A stretch of DNA of 64,000 nucleotides from NCBI GenBank assembly GCA_936435175.1, contig OW386537.1:35280737-35344736 (forward strand). The letters run 5' to 3'. Shown here piece after piece: positions 23,336-35,500 of this stretch (the stretch's first letter is position 1; each line of letters opens with the position of its first letter). The position numbers were made by a program, and so were the translations under genes. Source of the DNA: Glyphotaelius pellucidus. Lineage: Eukaryota; Arthropoda; Insecta; Trichoptera; Limnephilidae. The notes under the pieces are model-generated. The model was not told the origin of the DNA. It searched no databases and was given only the letters and a program-made list of their open reading frames with translations.

Positions 23336-26300
23336 AGAGAGGATGAAACCCAACTCAATACATTTTTATTTGAGCTGGAATGTGCTTTGAAGCAGCAACC
23401 TTCAGACCCAGGTCTGGATCTTAACTGTTCTGTCGCGGATTTGCTATTTTAATGATATAGAGACTCTTCATCAGCAGTCCAGCTGATCAAATATTGGTAG
23501 GGCGGCAATGATAAACAACAATTTATTCAAATGGCTTTGACGTTATTTGGGAGAAGGAGATTGTGATGTAAGAAAAAAAACATCAAACTATTTATAAAAT
23601 ATCAAATATATTATAAAAAATTATCTTTAGATAGACATGTACTTAAATTTATGACTTAGAAATAAGGAAAAAATAATTAAGATTAATTCAAACTCGATTC
23701 ACAATTTTATAAACAATCATTATTATAAATACGTATATATAGTAGGTTAACCCAACAAAAATTTTAGATCGCCAAACTCAACAGGCAAGAAATAGTTTCA
23801 AAGAAAATAATTGACTTTTCTACACAATCTTTTGAGGTAAATTTGAGCAACTACAAGAAATGGAGATGATTGAATAAAGCTTCAGATAATCATATTTTAG
23901 GATAGGTATCAATATCAAAAGATTTAAATGCAATACAAATACCACCATCTAAAACACAAATTGGTTTTCTTCACTATGCTGTTATCTATTTTCAAATTTG
24001 CCTTAAGTTGCTTTGAGAAATCAATTAAAAATTATTATGCATGTCAACAGAAACCGTATGTACCTATGATGTCTGAACCATTCTTTTACCAAGCAGGTCA
24101 TAAATACATTTTAGGCTTGAAGACTTGCTTTGACTTTACACCTACACCATTAACCCAATATATTTATTTAAATACATAATTTTTGATTGGCAACACAATT
24201 TGATATTTACTCCTCAACTAATTTTCTGCAATCACAGCTGAAGTAAAATAGAACGAGAACCCTCTCTCATCTCAAGTTAATAAAAAAAGAAGTTGACCAG
24301 CTAAAAACGGTCAACTCCGTGACAAATAATATAAACAATGATGGACATTGGAAAAAGTGGTGGCATTGTTTTGAAAATATTATTCGAAAAACAAGATGAC
24401 GAAGGACACGTTCAGCATGATTTTAATGGTTTGCCAAAGTTTTAAATATTAATGGATAATATAAACAATGGTGAAGAGTGGAAAAAAATGTAGGTTAAGG
24501 AAGTTAAAATTAGACCTTTGTGAATATCAGATCTTTCTACAACATAAATACAATGATCTGGTTTGCTTTAATGCGTTGACCAAAGCGCTAGCATTTTCGA
24601 TTACGAATTAAGCTCAGTTTTATTGGCCAGTCAATGTACTGTTTACTTTTCTAAATCTGTAACAGAGCAATTGTTGTGATCTTGTTAATCGGTTAAATAT
24701 TAGAAATGAATTAAATGGGACCTTTTGTCTTATAACATTTTTGAGCTATAAAAAAATTATAATGCTGAAACATGTGAACCAGGTATGGCACACAATTGAA
24801 CACGTTTAAAGGAATGTTTTTGAGCTTGTAAACTTGCGCATGATAAATTGACTTAAAACTAGAAGGAATGTGACAAAATTCATTCATCACTCCTGATACA
24901 TGTAAATTATAAACATTATAAAATATTGCTGAAAGATATTTTTCACAAATTTATAATAATTATTTGGATTTGCTTTGCAGCATGATTTATTTTGATAAAA
25001 AATTAATAACATTTTAGGTATTTACTTATAAGATTAAACATCCATAATAATGAAGGAAATAAGATCTGATGGATAATCAAATATATTATATTGAATAAAT
25101 TAGACATTAAAATAATCTGAATGTACAGGTAAACCATTTTAAAGAGTGCACTTTAGAATGAATTTGTGCACACCGATAGTATTGCGAGTATGTGTCAAAC
25201 TGGATCGATCTGATTTTGAACATCCGTCTGCAGTTCCCTCTTACCACGCAGTTATCCTATGATATGGTACACAACTAAACAAGCAAGGATCTCTTTATTC
25301 TGATTTACATGTAACTTGCACAGGACTTACGAAAAATGCATTTTCAAAAAATTATTTTTGATTTTTTCAGTAAAAAATAATACAGGGCGACGAGTTGGAA
25401 AGTGCTTAGTTGATATAAAATGCATAAATGCGTTTGGTGTCTCGTTACCCACCGACACTGACATGGACTCATAGACAATAATAATTATCCTGTGAAAACA
25501 TGAAGACTACAAAGGAACAACGATCACACTAGCAAAGGTTTTTATGAGTTAACAACGCCATATTTATAGAAATGCCAAAGAGGTCATCGTCATCGATGTT
25601 GATGAAAAATCAAGTCATCGTCATCGATGAAAAATCTTCCTTCTCAAACTTCTTGTATGAAAACGAACAACAGAAGATGCCAGAACGATGATGTCACATA
25701 CCGACCCCTCTCTAGTACTACTATTATGCGGTCATTCAAGCATTATACATGTCTAGCTAATTATTTTAGGAAATAGAGAAAAACCAAAAGTATACTAGCT
25801 CTTATTTAATCTTAATTATCTCAAGTCCAGTTTTTTATGAGTTTGATCGTTTTTCCTTTTACATACTTAGTATTTAAATATAATATTACACTTTTAAAGT
25901 ATGAATATAACAAAATCAATGGATTGAGTCACGATTTTCCATACAAGCACTAGTTATGGTTGGCCAGTCAATGGGTTAGGAGAATTTATCAATTTATTTA
26001 GCGAAAAGCACTAATAAACAAAGCAAGTTAATAATATCTAATTAGCTTAGAAAAACTTTTACAAGATTACACAATACCTTACAAATATGTAGATTAATAA
26101 ATAAAACACTCAGTAGGTATATTTTCAGTCTCTTTCACGTCGGTTAACAGTCAACAGTAAAAAGATCCGTTTCACATTATGTACAATATTTACATAGACC
26201 TATAGGCAAAAAATATAAACTAATATCATACAGTTCAACAAATTTAGGAAAGCGCAAAATCTAAGATGGTTCAGATGTGTCAGACTTAAACAAAAAAGTT

Positions 26301-26886
26301 TGTTATTTGAAGCCTTTTTGGCAAGCGTTTTTCATGATGAAAAAGGCAAATTAAAGCAAAAGAATTTTTATTTGAACCCATATCAATATTGTTTGTTTTA
26401 AAAAGAGTTCCCTAAAATTTAAATTTACACTTCTTAATGCAATGCTGCCACACCATTTCAGAGCCATTTAGTCAATTTAATTTACACAAGCAGCAGAGGC
26501 AGCGGTAGCAGCAGAATGACTTACAGTAGGCAAATGGACGATGTACCCAAATTTGGCGACGGGAATGCTAATGAGTTCACTAGATATATTTCAGTAAGAA
26601 CTGCAAGTAGATAATAAATTGAATGAAAGGCCTCACGCAAAGATACTCTTGAAGTGACTACTGATGCATATAGTTTTTGGCTTAATTTCGTACCTAGTGT
26701 ATAATTATTGTTTTTTTTTCTTTTTTTAATATCACAACTGAATTGTACATTTTAGCAAATACATCATTTATCAAGTTTTTAATAATGGAAAAAAACCTGT
26801 TACATATACTGTAAATTGACAAATAAAATTATAAGTCCTTATAATTCTAAAAAATAAATTATTTGAGGTTGCGCTTAATATGAAAG

Positions 26887-28887
26887 TTATCGAAAAACAC
26901 CGGAGTAGGAAACATGAGTCCGTTCTATCTCTTGCTGAACTTTATCTAAACCTTGCTGCATGTCCCGGAAGTTGGGTCGGTTGGAGGGCTGGTGGTGCCA
27001 GCACTGGCGCATGAGCTCGTACACGCAGCGAGGAGTGTTGTCAGGGCATGCCAGCATGTTGCCGTCTTTGAGGAAGCGGACCACCTCCTCGTGGGTCATG
27101 CCGAAGTAGGGCTGCAGAGCGAAGGAAAAGATCTCCCACAGGCAGACCCCGTACGCCCACACGTCTGACTCTAGAGTGTACTTGTTGTACAGAATACTCT
27201 CCAGAGGCATCCACCGCACGGGGATGGCGTCATGCTCATCCCCTTTGTAATAGTCCTGTAGATATATTTTATGTGAAAGACCAAAATCTGCAATCTTTAC
27301 AACCATGTCATCGTTTATCAGGCAGTTCCTGGTGGCCAAGTCTCGGTGCACAAATTTCCGATCTGACAAATACACCATTCCACAAGCTATCTGTCGAGCT
27401 ATGTGCAACAAGTCCACGTGAGAGAGCTGCATACATTTTAAGAGTTTGGTGTCTTCTCTAGGCTCTACCATAGGCACAGAATACCCTTCAGTCGTGCTAC
27501 TGGCTCGAAGGAATTCATTTAAGTCCCCGCGACCCATGTATTCAAACAGCAAACACATAGGCTTCCCGATTGCGCAGACTCCCAGGAGCTTGACTATATT
27601 AGGGTGGTCAAACTCAGCCAGAAGACAGGCTTCTCTTTCAAAGTCAACTTGTAAGTCTTGAGAAGCTTCGTCCTTGAGCATCTTTACAGCTACCAGGGTA
27701 AATTCTTCTTCTGCCAAAAGGCCAGGTGCCTTGGCTTGAAATACTCTGCCAAAAGCTCCTTGGCCCAAATCACGAATATAAATAATGTTATTTCTAGGAA
27801 ACTCCAGTTTCTCCAGCTTGGGGTTGAGCTGGGCACCCGTGCTATGGTAGGCCATATTGCTGGGTAACTTATCCAAGTCAATACCTGCATCAGTTCTGCG
27901 TACAGATGACAAGTTGACAGAATAACGAGTCTTTACCATGTAATGGCAGAACAAGGCTACCAGCAGCACCAACAAGATTACTCCTAGCCCGGCAAAGGAA
28001 GCCACCAGAATAAAAAGTGGTGTAAAGAATGTTTCCATTTGAATTTTATGTCCATCGCTATCGCTAGAAATATCGGAAGAATTATCGCAGGGGGGAATAT
28101 CGCAGAATTGCCACCTGACATTGGGATCTAGCGTATAGCACCACGGCTTGGCTACTTCTCCTCCAGCATTGCGGCAGTGATTGATGGAGTTTTGAACTTC
28201 CGGAAACACTAGTGGAGGTTTGAGATGTTGGTGGGGTGTCTGAGTTTCCCAGCGTTGACAGGCTAACCCAGACTGGGTGACATTCACAGTGCCTTGGTAG
28301 AATCTACCATTTCCAATAATACAGTCGGTTGTTATCTCGTCTGTCTTCATCTCAGTAAGTCCGATGTAAGAACAGGTCTGTTGTTTTTTGCCTTTGCCAG
28401 CATATCTAGGCAGCGTGTCACAATCAGGTAAACTGAAATGTCCCTTTGATTTGAAATACACTCCCCTATGCTTCTTATCTTCTATAAGAGCCCAATCATT
28501 ATAACAAAACTGCATCTTCACGGCGATGCAATCCTCGTAACATAAACTTAACCCTACTGCGAGACCTTTCTCGATGGAACATTTAGGGAAAGCGTAGGTA
28601 CACAGCATTTTCTCCGCCGCACTTCGACAAGGCTCTCCGAGTCCAGATATCATTTCTTTCCACAGGCCGGCTGTAATTTTTTCATTCTCCAATCCGCCTA
28701 TCATCCCGTCTTGGGCACTAAACCATACGGAACCATTGACATAATCTCCGCAAGTATTTCCTCTATAAAGAGCACAATATCCACTGGGCGGTGTCAATTC
28801 CACTTCTTCACTAGCGGACACCAAAATCCAAGAGGATATATACATAAATAAAACAAACATTTTCGCATAAGATCGAGATGGCAGCAT
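26887..28887 (-). CDS. Nrk: Nrk/Ror-type receptor tyrosine kinase, single exon
   Basis: Single-pass receptor tyrosine kinase of the Ror/MuSK group, closest by recall to insect Nrk (neuronal Wnt-type receptor family). The open frame starts at 28977 (696 aa). I prefer the ATG at 28887 because basic residues followed by FVLFMYISSWILVSAS then form a signal peptide. With 696-aa numbering: Frizzled cysteine-rich domain about 69-189, kringle about 217-299 (WCYTLDP, CDIPPC), transmembrane helix about 318-342, kinase from about 399 with GQGAFGRVF, VAVKML, HRDLATRNCL (about 545), DFG (about 565) and activation loop YLQDYYKGDEHDAIPVRWM. All kinase motifs are intact. There is no Ig domain, as in fly Ror and Nrk. 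It is unusual in having no intron while every neighbour whose full span is visible does. RABL3 begins divergently 0.64 kb away. Confidence 0.93.
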   Translation of the reverse strand: MLPSRSYAKMFVLFMYISSWILVSASEEVELTPPSGYCALYRGNTCGDYVNGSVWFSAQDGMIGGLENEKITAGLWKEMISGLGEPCRSAAEKMLCTYAFPKCSIEKGLAVGLSLCYEDCIAVKMQFCYNDWALIEDKKHRGVYFKSKGHFSLPDCDTLPRYAGKGKKQQTCSYIGLTEMKTDEITTDCIIGNGRFYQGTVNVTQSGLACQRWETQTPHQHLKPPLVFPEVQNSINHCRNAGGEVAKPWCYTLDPNVRWQFCDIPPCDNSSDISSDSDGHKIQMETFFTPLFILVASFAGLGVILLVLLVALFCHYMVKTRYSVNLSSVRRTDAGIDLDKLPSNMAYHSTGAQLNPKLEKLEFPRNNIIYIRDLGQGAFGRVFQAKAPGLLAEEEFTLVAVKMLKDEASQDLQVDFEREACLLAEFDHPNIVKLLGVCAIGKPMCLLFEYMGRGDLNEFLRASSTTEGYSVPMVEPREDTKLLKCMQLSHVDLLHIARQIACGMVYLSDRKFVHRDLATRNCLINDDMVVKIADFGLSHKIYLQDYYKGDEHDAIPVRWMPLESILYNKYTLESDVWAYGVCLWEIFSFALQPYFGMTHEEVVRFLKDGNMLACPDNTPRCVYELMRQCWHHQPSNRPNFRDMQQGLDKVQQEIERTHVSYSGVFR

Positions 28888-29529
28888 TATGGAAAAGTAT
28901 TCACCGAATATCCATATCATAAAAATTCGCCATCGTTTAGTAAAATGTACGAATTCACAAAACAAACTATCAGCCATTTAAAAACCATATCGATATTGAT
29001 TTCGAAGTGTTGCTACATTGAAATATGACGCAAGCTGTTAGGTAGCCTTCAAAACAGAAAATAGCTATACTAGCTGGAATGTATACCTACATTTTAATAT
29101 AATATGCTAACGGAATATGAAATAAGTTAATTTATCATTAAAATGAAAGCACCAAAACGGTACATACGAAAATAAAAATAAAAAACAAAATTTCAACGGT
29201 AAAATATAGGGAAACAACAATTTTGATGGCAGCACTGCAAGCGTAAAAAGAAAAACATATTTGGTGTGTTATTCAAAATTCTCTCACATTGTGGCGTTTC
29301 CGAAATAATTTTACAGGTATTTCATTATTTTTTTAAAATTTTAAAACAAGTTTATTTTTAATATAGCACACTCTAAACAAGTAAACATTGTTTTTGACAA
29401 ATTTTTTATATACCAACATAACGGAACATAAAAAACAGTGCGTGTTTGAGTTCGTCGTAGCGGAGCTGTTCTTCGCGATTGGGGTGAACATAGTCGATTA
29501 AAATATAAGAAAAAAGTATTTACCATGTG
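28888..29529. promoter_or_regulatory. Shared divergent promoter region of Nrk and RABL3
   Basis: The two start codons face away from each other over 642 bp, so both promoters must lie here or in upstream introns. The DNA is AT-rich with no clear TATA or initiator pair that I would place. An in-frame extension of the Nrk frame reaches 28977. Confidence 0.5.
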
Positions 29530-32500
29530 ATGGCTGCTATAGATAAAGTGAGGGTGATTGTTGTGGGAGATTCTGGTACATATTTGGTTGTTTTGATAAA
29601 TTTACTGTGGAAGATTAGTTATATTTTTGCCGTTTCTTTCGAGAGATCCGCAACGCAACTGCACTAGCCGCCACCATTGACAGATAGGCAGGTTGGCCAA
29701 CCCAACTTTCGATAAACAATGAAATTAACGTAGAAAATTAAAAAAAAATAATACTTCTCGATGAAAATGATACACCTGTACAAAAAGTGTCTCAAATCAT
29801 ACGCCGGTACAGTAAACTTCATGCATTTCAGGTGTCGGGAAAACTTCTTTGACCCATCTTATAACTCAGAATGAGCCTTTGACTTCTCCTGGCTGGACCA
29901 TTGGATGTTCTGTTGAAGTAAAGCTGCACAAATACAAAGAAGGCACCCCGGCCCAGAATACTTACTTCCTCGAGCTATGGGATGTGGGTGGATTCAGCAA
30001 CCACAGAAATGCCAGAGGGGTGTTCTACCAGCCAACGCATGGTAAAAGAATTTTAAATGTATTTTAAAGATACGTAGTGTAATAGTACACTCACTACGGT
30101 TCCTGTTCCGAGGCGGACTGTAGGTTGTTGTGTTTGTGTTACATCATAATTTCCTCATCTTCATATTTGTTGATTCCTCTTCATGTTTGTAGACCTCATA
30201 TTCATGTTTGCGCATTTCCTGATCTTCATGTTCGTTGATTGTTTACAATAAATATTCCCATGGTCGTGCAATAAGGAACTCCAGTCCCTTTTTTTCTTCT
30301 TCTCAGTGATGGTCTAACTTAGTAATACTTAATAGAATTCTATAAAATCTACTCTTTCACGCTAGTTTAATTATTTTAGAAAAAAAAACTTTTTGCAAGG
30401 TATGCTTTAAAGTAGATGAGTTAGTTGTTTGCGTCCTTACATACGCACTATGAATATGAATAAATAGTTTTGTCTATAACCAAACTCAATTCTTTCAAGA
30501 AAGGCATACAAAACAATATTGGATACTGTCACCGATACATAACGAGTCCCAATTTTAGGGTTTATTATTGGGTTTTATACAAAGTCTTTAGTGACTATCA
30601 AATTGTAAATGCCATTGCCAGGTGGTTGATCCTATGGCAACTCTCTCAAATTTGATTTCTGATATACGGTATTACACGCCCTTGACTGAAAGATTATTTT
30701 GTGTTCAACAGGTATGATTCTGGTCCATGATCTCACCAACCGGAAAAGCCAACAGAACCTACAGAAATGGCTGACAGAAGTACTAAATCGAGAGTCGGGA
30801 GGGAAATCATCCAATGTGGATGTCGATCCTGAACAATTTGTTGGAACTACTCAAGTAGGTGCCTGTATTAACTACATTAAAAATATTTTTCTGCTAAATG
30901 TAATTACCGCTATCTAACGCTCCAATATTTTTAAACCACATATAACAAAAATGTCTACAATAATATTATCTGAACCATCTGAAGCTAGTTGATTAAGGTT
31001 AAACGCAACGTACGTTATAATCTACGCATTCACAGATGGCGCTAATAAAATTATTTCAGGTTTTAGACACTTTTGCAAGTTATGCTTTAAGATATTAATA
31101 ATAATTAATTGTTCGCGCCCGTACATACGCAAAATGAATATGAATAAATAGTTTTGTCAATAAAAAAGCTCAAATCTTTCAAGAGAGGCTGACAAATACA
31201 AAATTGCATCGGTGATTCAATCCAGTATTGTATTTGTCAGCCTCTCTTGAAAGATTTGAGTTTTTTTATTGACAAAACTATTTATTCATATTAATTTTGC
31301 ATATGTACGGGCGCGAACAATTAATTATTATTAATATCTTAAAGCATAACTTGCAAAAGTGTCTAAAACCTGAAATAATTTTATTGGCGCCATCTGTGAA
31401 TGCGTAGATTATAACGTACGTTGCGTTTAACCTTAACATTATTTTTGTATTATTTTATTAATATGTAATACTTTAGTACCCCTGTAGTTGAGGGGTAAAA
31501 GCTTGGACAATGATCTGAAATTTAAGAATTCATATTCTACTCTTTCATAGATGGCGCGCGTATAATTATTTTACGAAAAAATGCTTTTTACAAGTTACGC
31601 TTTAAAATTTTAAGAATAATTAATTGCTTGCGCCCGTATATACGCAATATGAATATGAATAAATTGTTTTGTTTATAAAAAACTAAAATCTTTCAAGAAA
31701 GGCTGACAAATACAATGTTGGATTGAATCACCGATACAATATTGTATTTGTCAGCCTTTCTTGAAAGATTTGAGTTTTTTTATTGACAAAACTATTTATT
31801 CATATTCATTTTGCGTATGTACGGGCGCGAACAATTAATTATTCTTAATATTTTAAAGCATAACTTGCAAAAGTGTTTAAAACCTAAAATAATTTTATTG
31901 GCGCCATCTGTGAATGCGTAGATTTTAACGTACGTTGCGTTTAACCTTAAGGTGATTATCAAAAGAATTCATAATCTACTATTTCATAGATGGCGCGTGT
32001 ATAATTATTTTATGAAAAAACGCTTTTTACAAGTTGTGCTTAAAAAATATTAAGAATAATTAGTTGTTCGCGTCTGTACATACGCAATATGAATATGAAT
32101 AAATAGTTTTGTCAATAAAAAACCTCAAATCTTTCAAGAAAGGCTAACAAATACAATATTGCATCGGTGATTCAATCCAACCTATTTTCCATACCGATAA
32201 TATCCTTTTCTGTAAAATAATTATGCACGCGCCATCTATGAAAGAGTAGAATATGAATTCTTTTGACCGTGATACTATAGATGGCGCAAGTTTAATTATT
32301 TTAAGAAAAACGCTTTTTACAAGTTATGCTTTAAAATTTTAAGATAAATTAATTGTTTGTGGCCGTATTATGATTATAGATAAATAATTTTGTCTACAAA
32401 CAAACTCAAATCTTTCAAGAAAAGCTAACAATTATGCACCATATTGTATCGTTGATTCAATTCAATATTGTATTTAGCTTTTCTGGAAATATTTGAGTTT

Positions 32501-35500
32501 GTTTTTGGACAAAACTGTTTATTTATTTTAGTATGATAATTAATTAATTAATTCATCTTAATATTTTAATTATTTTCATCTTATACTCTTCTGGGCAGCA
32601 CAAGATAGAGATGCATTTATAAAAGTGATCGCCAACGTCGAGGACACCTGATAGGGCACACGAAAAAGAAGAATATTTTAAAGCAAAACCTGTAAAAAGC
32701 ATTTTTTCCTAAACATGAATGGTTAGAACAAGTAGATTCCTACAGGGATGGCAGTGAGCCAAACGGCGCCTGGTGCTGTATTAGGGGTTAGGTATTATCA
32801 GCATCTTGGCATCTTCATTCCTTGACGTTTTGACAAGTCTCTAATTGCTTCTGTGCAGGGCCTTCTTTGGGTACATAATATTAGTTGTCTAATAATAATA
32901 ACAGTAAATTTTTTTTTTTTTAGATTCCAATTTTGGTTATAGGAACCAAATGGGACTTGGCTGAAAAAAAACAGAGAGTCAATCAGTTAAGAATGGCGGG
33001 AAGTATTGCAGAACAATGCGGTGCGGATGAAATATTTGTAAATTGTCATCAGACAAGGTAATTTTATTGAGTTGATTTTTAAACATGTATTTATATTTTT
33101 CATTGAAATATACTGTTTTCAAAACAAATTATTATATCTATCTTATATATAAAATTGTCGTGTCACGGTGTTTGTTATCATACTCCTCCGAAACGGCTGG
33201 ACCAATTTTGATGAAATTTTGTGTGCTTATCAGATAGGTCTGAAGATCGGCCAACATCAATTTTTCATACCCCTAAAAGTTAAGAATGGTCCACCCCGAA
33301 TTTTTATTTTTTATTTTTTGGACAAAATTTTTAATTTTTATTTTTTTATGGTGAGGCATTAAAAAATACATACAGCCCTAAATTTTCACCCTTCTACCAT
33401 CAACCCCTCTTTTTTAATAGCGATATAAGTAATTCAATCAAAATTTAAAAAGTAATTCAGGCAAAACAACGTTTGCCGGGTCAGCTATTTAATATATAAA
33501 ATTCTCGTGTCAGGGTGTTTGTTATCATACTCCTCCGAAACAGCTGGACCGATTTTAATGACATTTTGTGTGCTTATTGAATAAGTCTGAGAATCGGCCA
33601 ACATCTATTTTTCATACCCCTAAAAGTTAAGGGTGGTCCACCCCGATTTTTTTTGTTTTATTTTTTAGACAAAATTTTATTTTTTTATTTTTTTATGGTG
33701 AGGCATTAAAAAATACATACAGCCCTAAATTTTCACCCTTCTACCATCAACCCCTATGTTTTAATAGCGATATTAGTAATTCAATAATTTTCAACCCCGG
33801 AACTAAAAAAATATTTCCTAGAAATAATGTATATGGCAAAACAACGTTTGCCGGGTCAGCTATATGCTATATTGTCACAATTAAATACAATTGTTTTTTT
33901 TTATGATGCATCATTTTTATTGTTGTCTTGTAGTATTATTATGCTTATAATATAATTTATTTTATTTTTACAGATCTTTAGCTCCTGGGAACTCCAGTGC
34001 TGTGAAATTGACTAGATTTTTTGATAAGGTACTTATGAAATTTTCTTAACTTTATAGGTACCTGGAACGTTTCGGTGAGACCCAAACGGTTGCACTGGAC
34101 ATTTCCAAGACCTTTGACCTGGTTTAACAGGACTTGACATCAAACTGCCTTCTTACGGACTTCCGCATCCTTGTGTACGTGGATTGCCGACTTTCTGAGG
34201 GAGAGGTCAATTCAGATGGTTGCTGTTGGTTTCACCTCTTCTTCGCATTCGATAAATGCTGACGTCCCACAGGGATCGGTTCGGTTTCCGACTTTGTTCA
34301 TGTTGCACATCAATGACCTTTTGTCATGTGCACTAATTCATTGTTACACGGATGACAGTACAGTCCATGATAGCTTTTTTTTTGACAAGCCCCCAAAGGG
34401 CTCACAAACTCCAATGGCTGGGGGGGCTTTGAAGCAAAGAATGGACGGTTACCTCGAGAGTGTTTTATCTTGGGGTAAAAATAATTTCGTTGAATTTAAA
34501 TAATAATAAGAAATAGTCTCCTTTAACAGAAGCAATCTTCTGAACAGGCCTTCCATTGATATGCTTGGTGTAACTCGAAGTGACCAGCTGAGATATACCA
34601 GCTGATCCATCGAAGCCAGAGTTAAGTTAGCCTCTCAAAAATTGGGCATACTGTACAGGGCCCGCAGATACTTTAATAGTACACAACTGCTAACCCTGTA
34701 CAAATCACAAGTGCGCCCTACGGTTGAATTTGGCAGCCACCTCTGGCCTGGAGCCCGAAAATACCTGAAAAAAACCCCTGACTGCAGAAACGAGCGGTCC
34801 ATTTGATAGATTCTCCTAACTTAACAAATGGATTGCAATCTTTAGAGCACAGGTGTCGGGTGGGAATGCTATCCTTGTTCTACTGGTATTTCAATGGAAG
34901 ACGCTCCGAGGAACTAGCGTCATTGATCCCTGGCACTGGTGCGTGGTTGGGAAAGACGCCAAACGCTTGCCCAACATATTAACACAGTTGAAATTTGCAA
35001 CATGAGAAAGGGTCGCTTCTTCGACTCGTTCTTGTGTTCAATAGCTCGGCGGTGGAACGATTTGCCGGCCTTTGTGTTTCCTCCTATCTACAACATGGGT
35101 CTCTTCAAGACAAATGTTCATTCATTCCTCTCCTCAAAAAGACCCTCCACACAGCATCTCAGATGACATAGGCCCTGAGGGAAATAATTTTCTTCAGGGC
35201 CTCCTGTGTGGAGTTAATATATAAAAAAAGGTATATCATTTTCAATTTGTTTCACCAAATTTAGCTAGTCTGACAATACAGCACAAATGTTTGTGAAAAT
35301 TCTGTCTCTCCATCCTTCTGTCACTTCACGGGATGTCAAATAGCGAACCATCGTTATTTATTGAATTAGCTCTAAAAAGAAAATATGTTACATAATTCTT
35401 TTCATAAAAGCAGCCAATTTACTTTAGATACGGTAATAATTCTTCGAATTTTTATTTTATCTAACAATTTCAACATTTTTAACCATAAAGATGTAGATAA

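Larger units (their letters stand above)
21276..26886. other. Intergenic region between TFIIE alpha and Nrk
   Basis: No gene recognised. Contents: SINE-like head (about 21540-21600), a hAT element (21887-22807), a dispersed 240-bp repeat (22975-23212), a tRNA-like SINE head (23258-23335), then about 3.5 kb of AT-rich DNA without recognisable features, including the Nrk 3' flank. A short tandem repeat of GTCATCGTCATCGATG lies at about 25588-25640. Confidence 0.5.

Noticed and set aside
23928..24179. An 83-codon plus frame in the TFIIE alpha-Nrk gap
   Set aside because: AT-rich chance frame with no splice-compatible neighbours or motifs.
31000..32600. CRISPR-like array suggested by repeated blocks
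   Set aside because: The repeats are long mirrored transposon arms, not short direct repeats with unique spacers, and the context is an animal intron.
34171..34503. A 110-codon frame resembling reverse transcriptase as a possible gene
   Set aside because: It is one fragment of a frameshifted LINE in a RABL3 intron; annotated as a mobile element.
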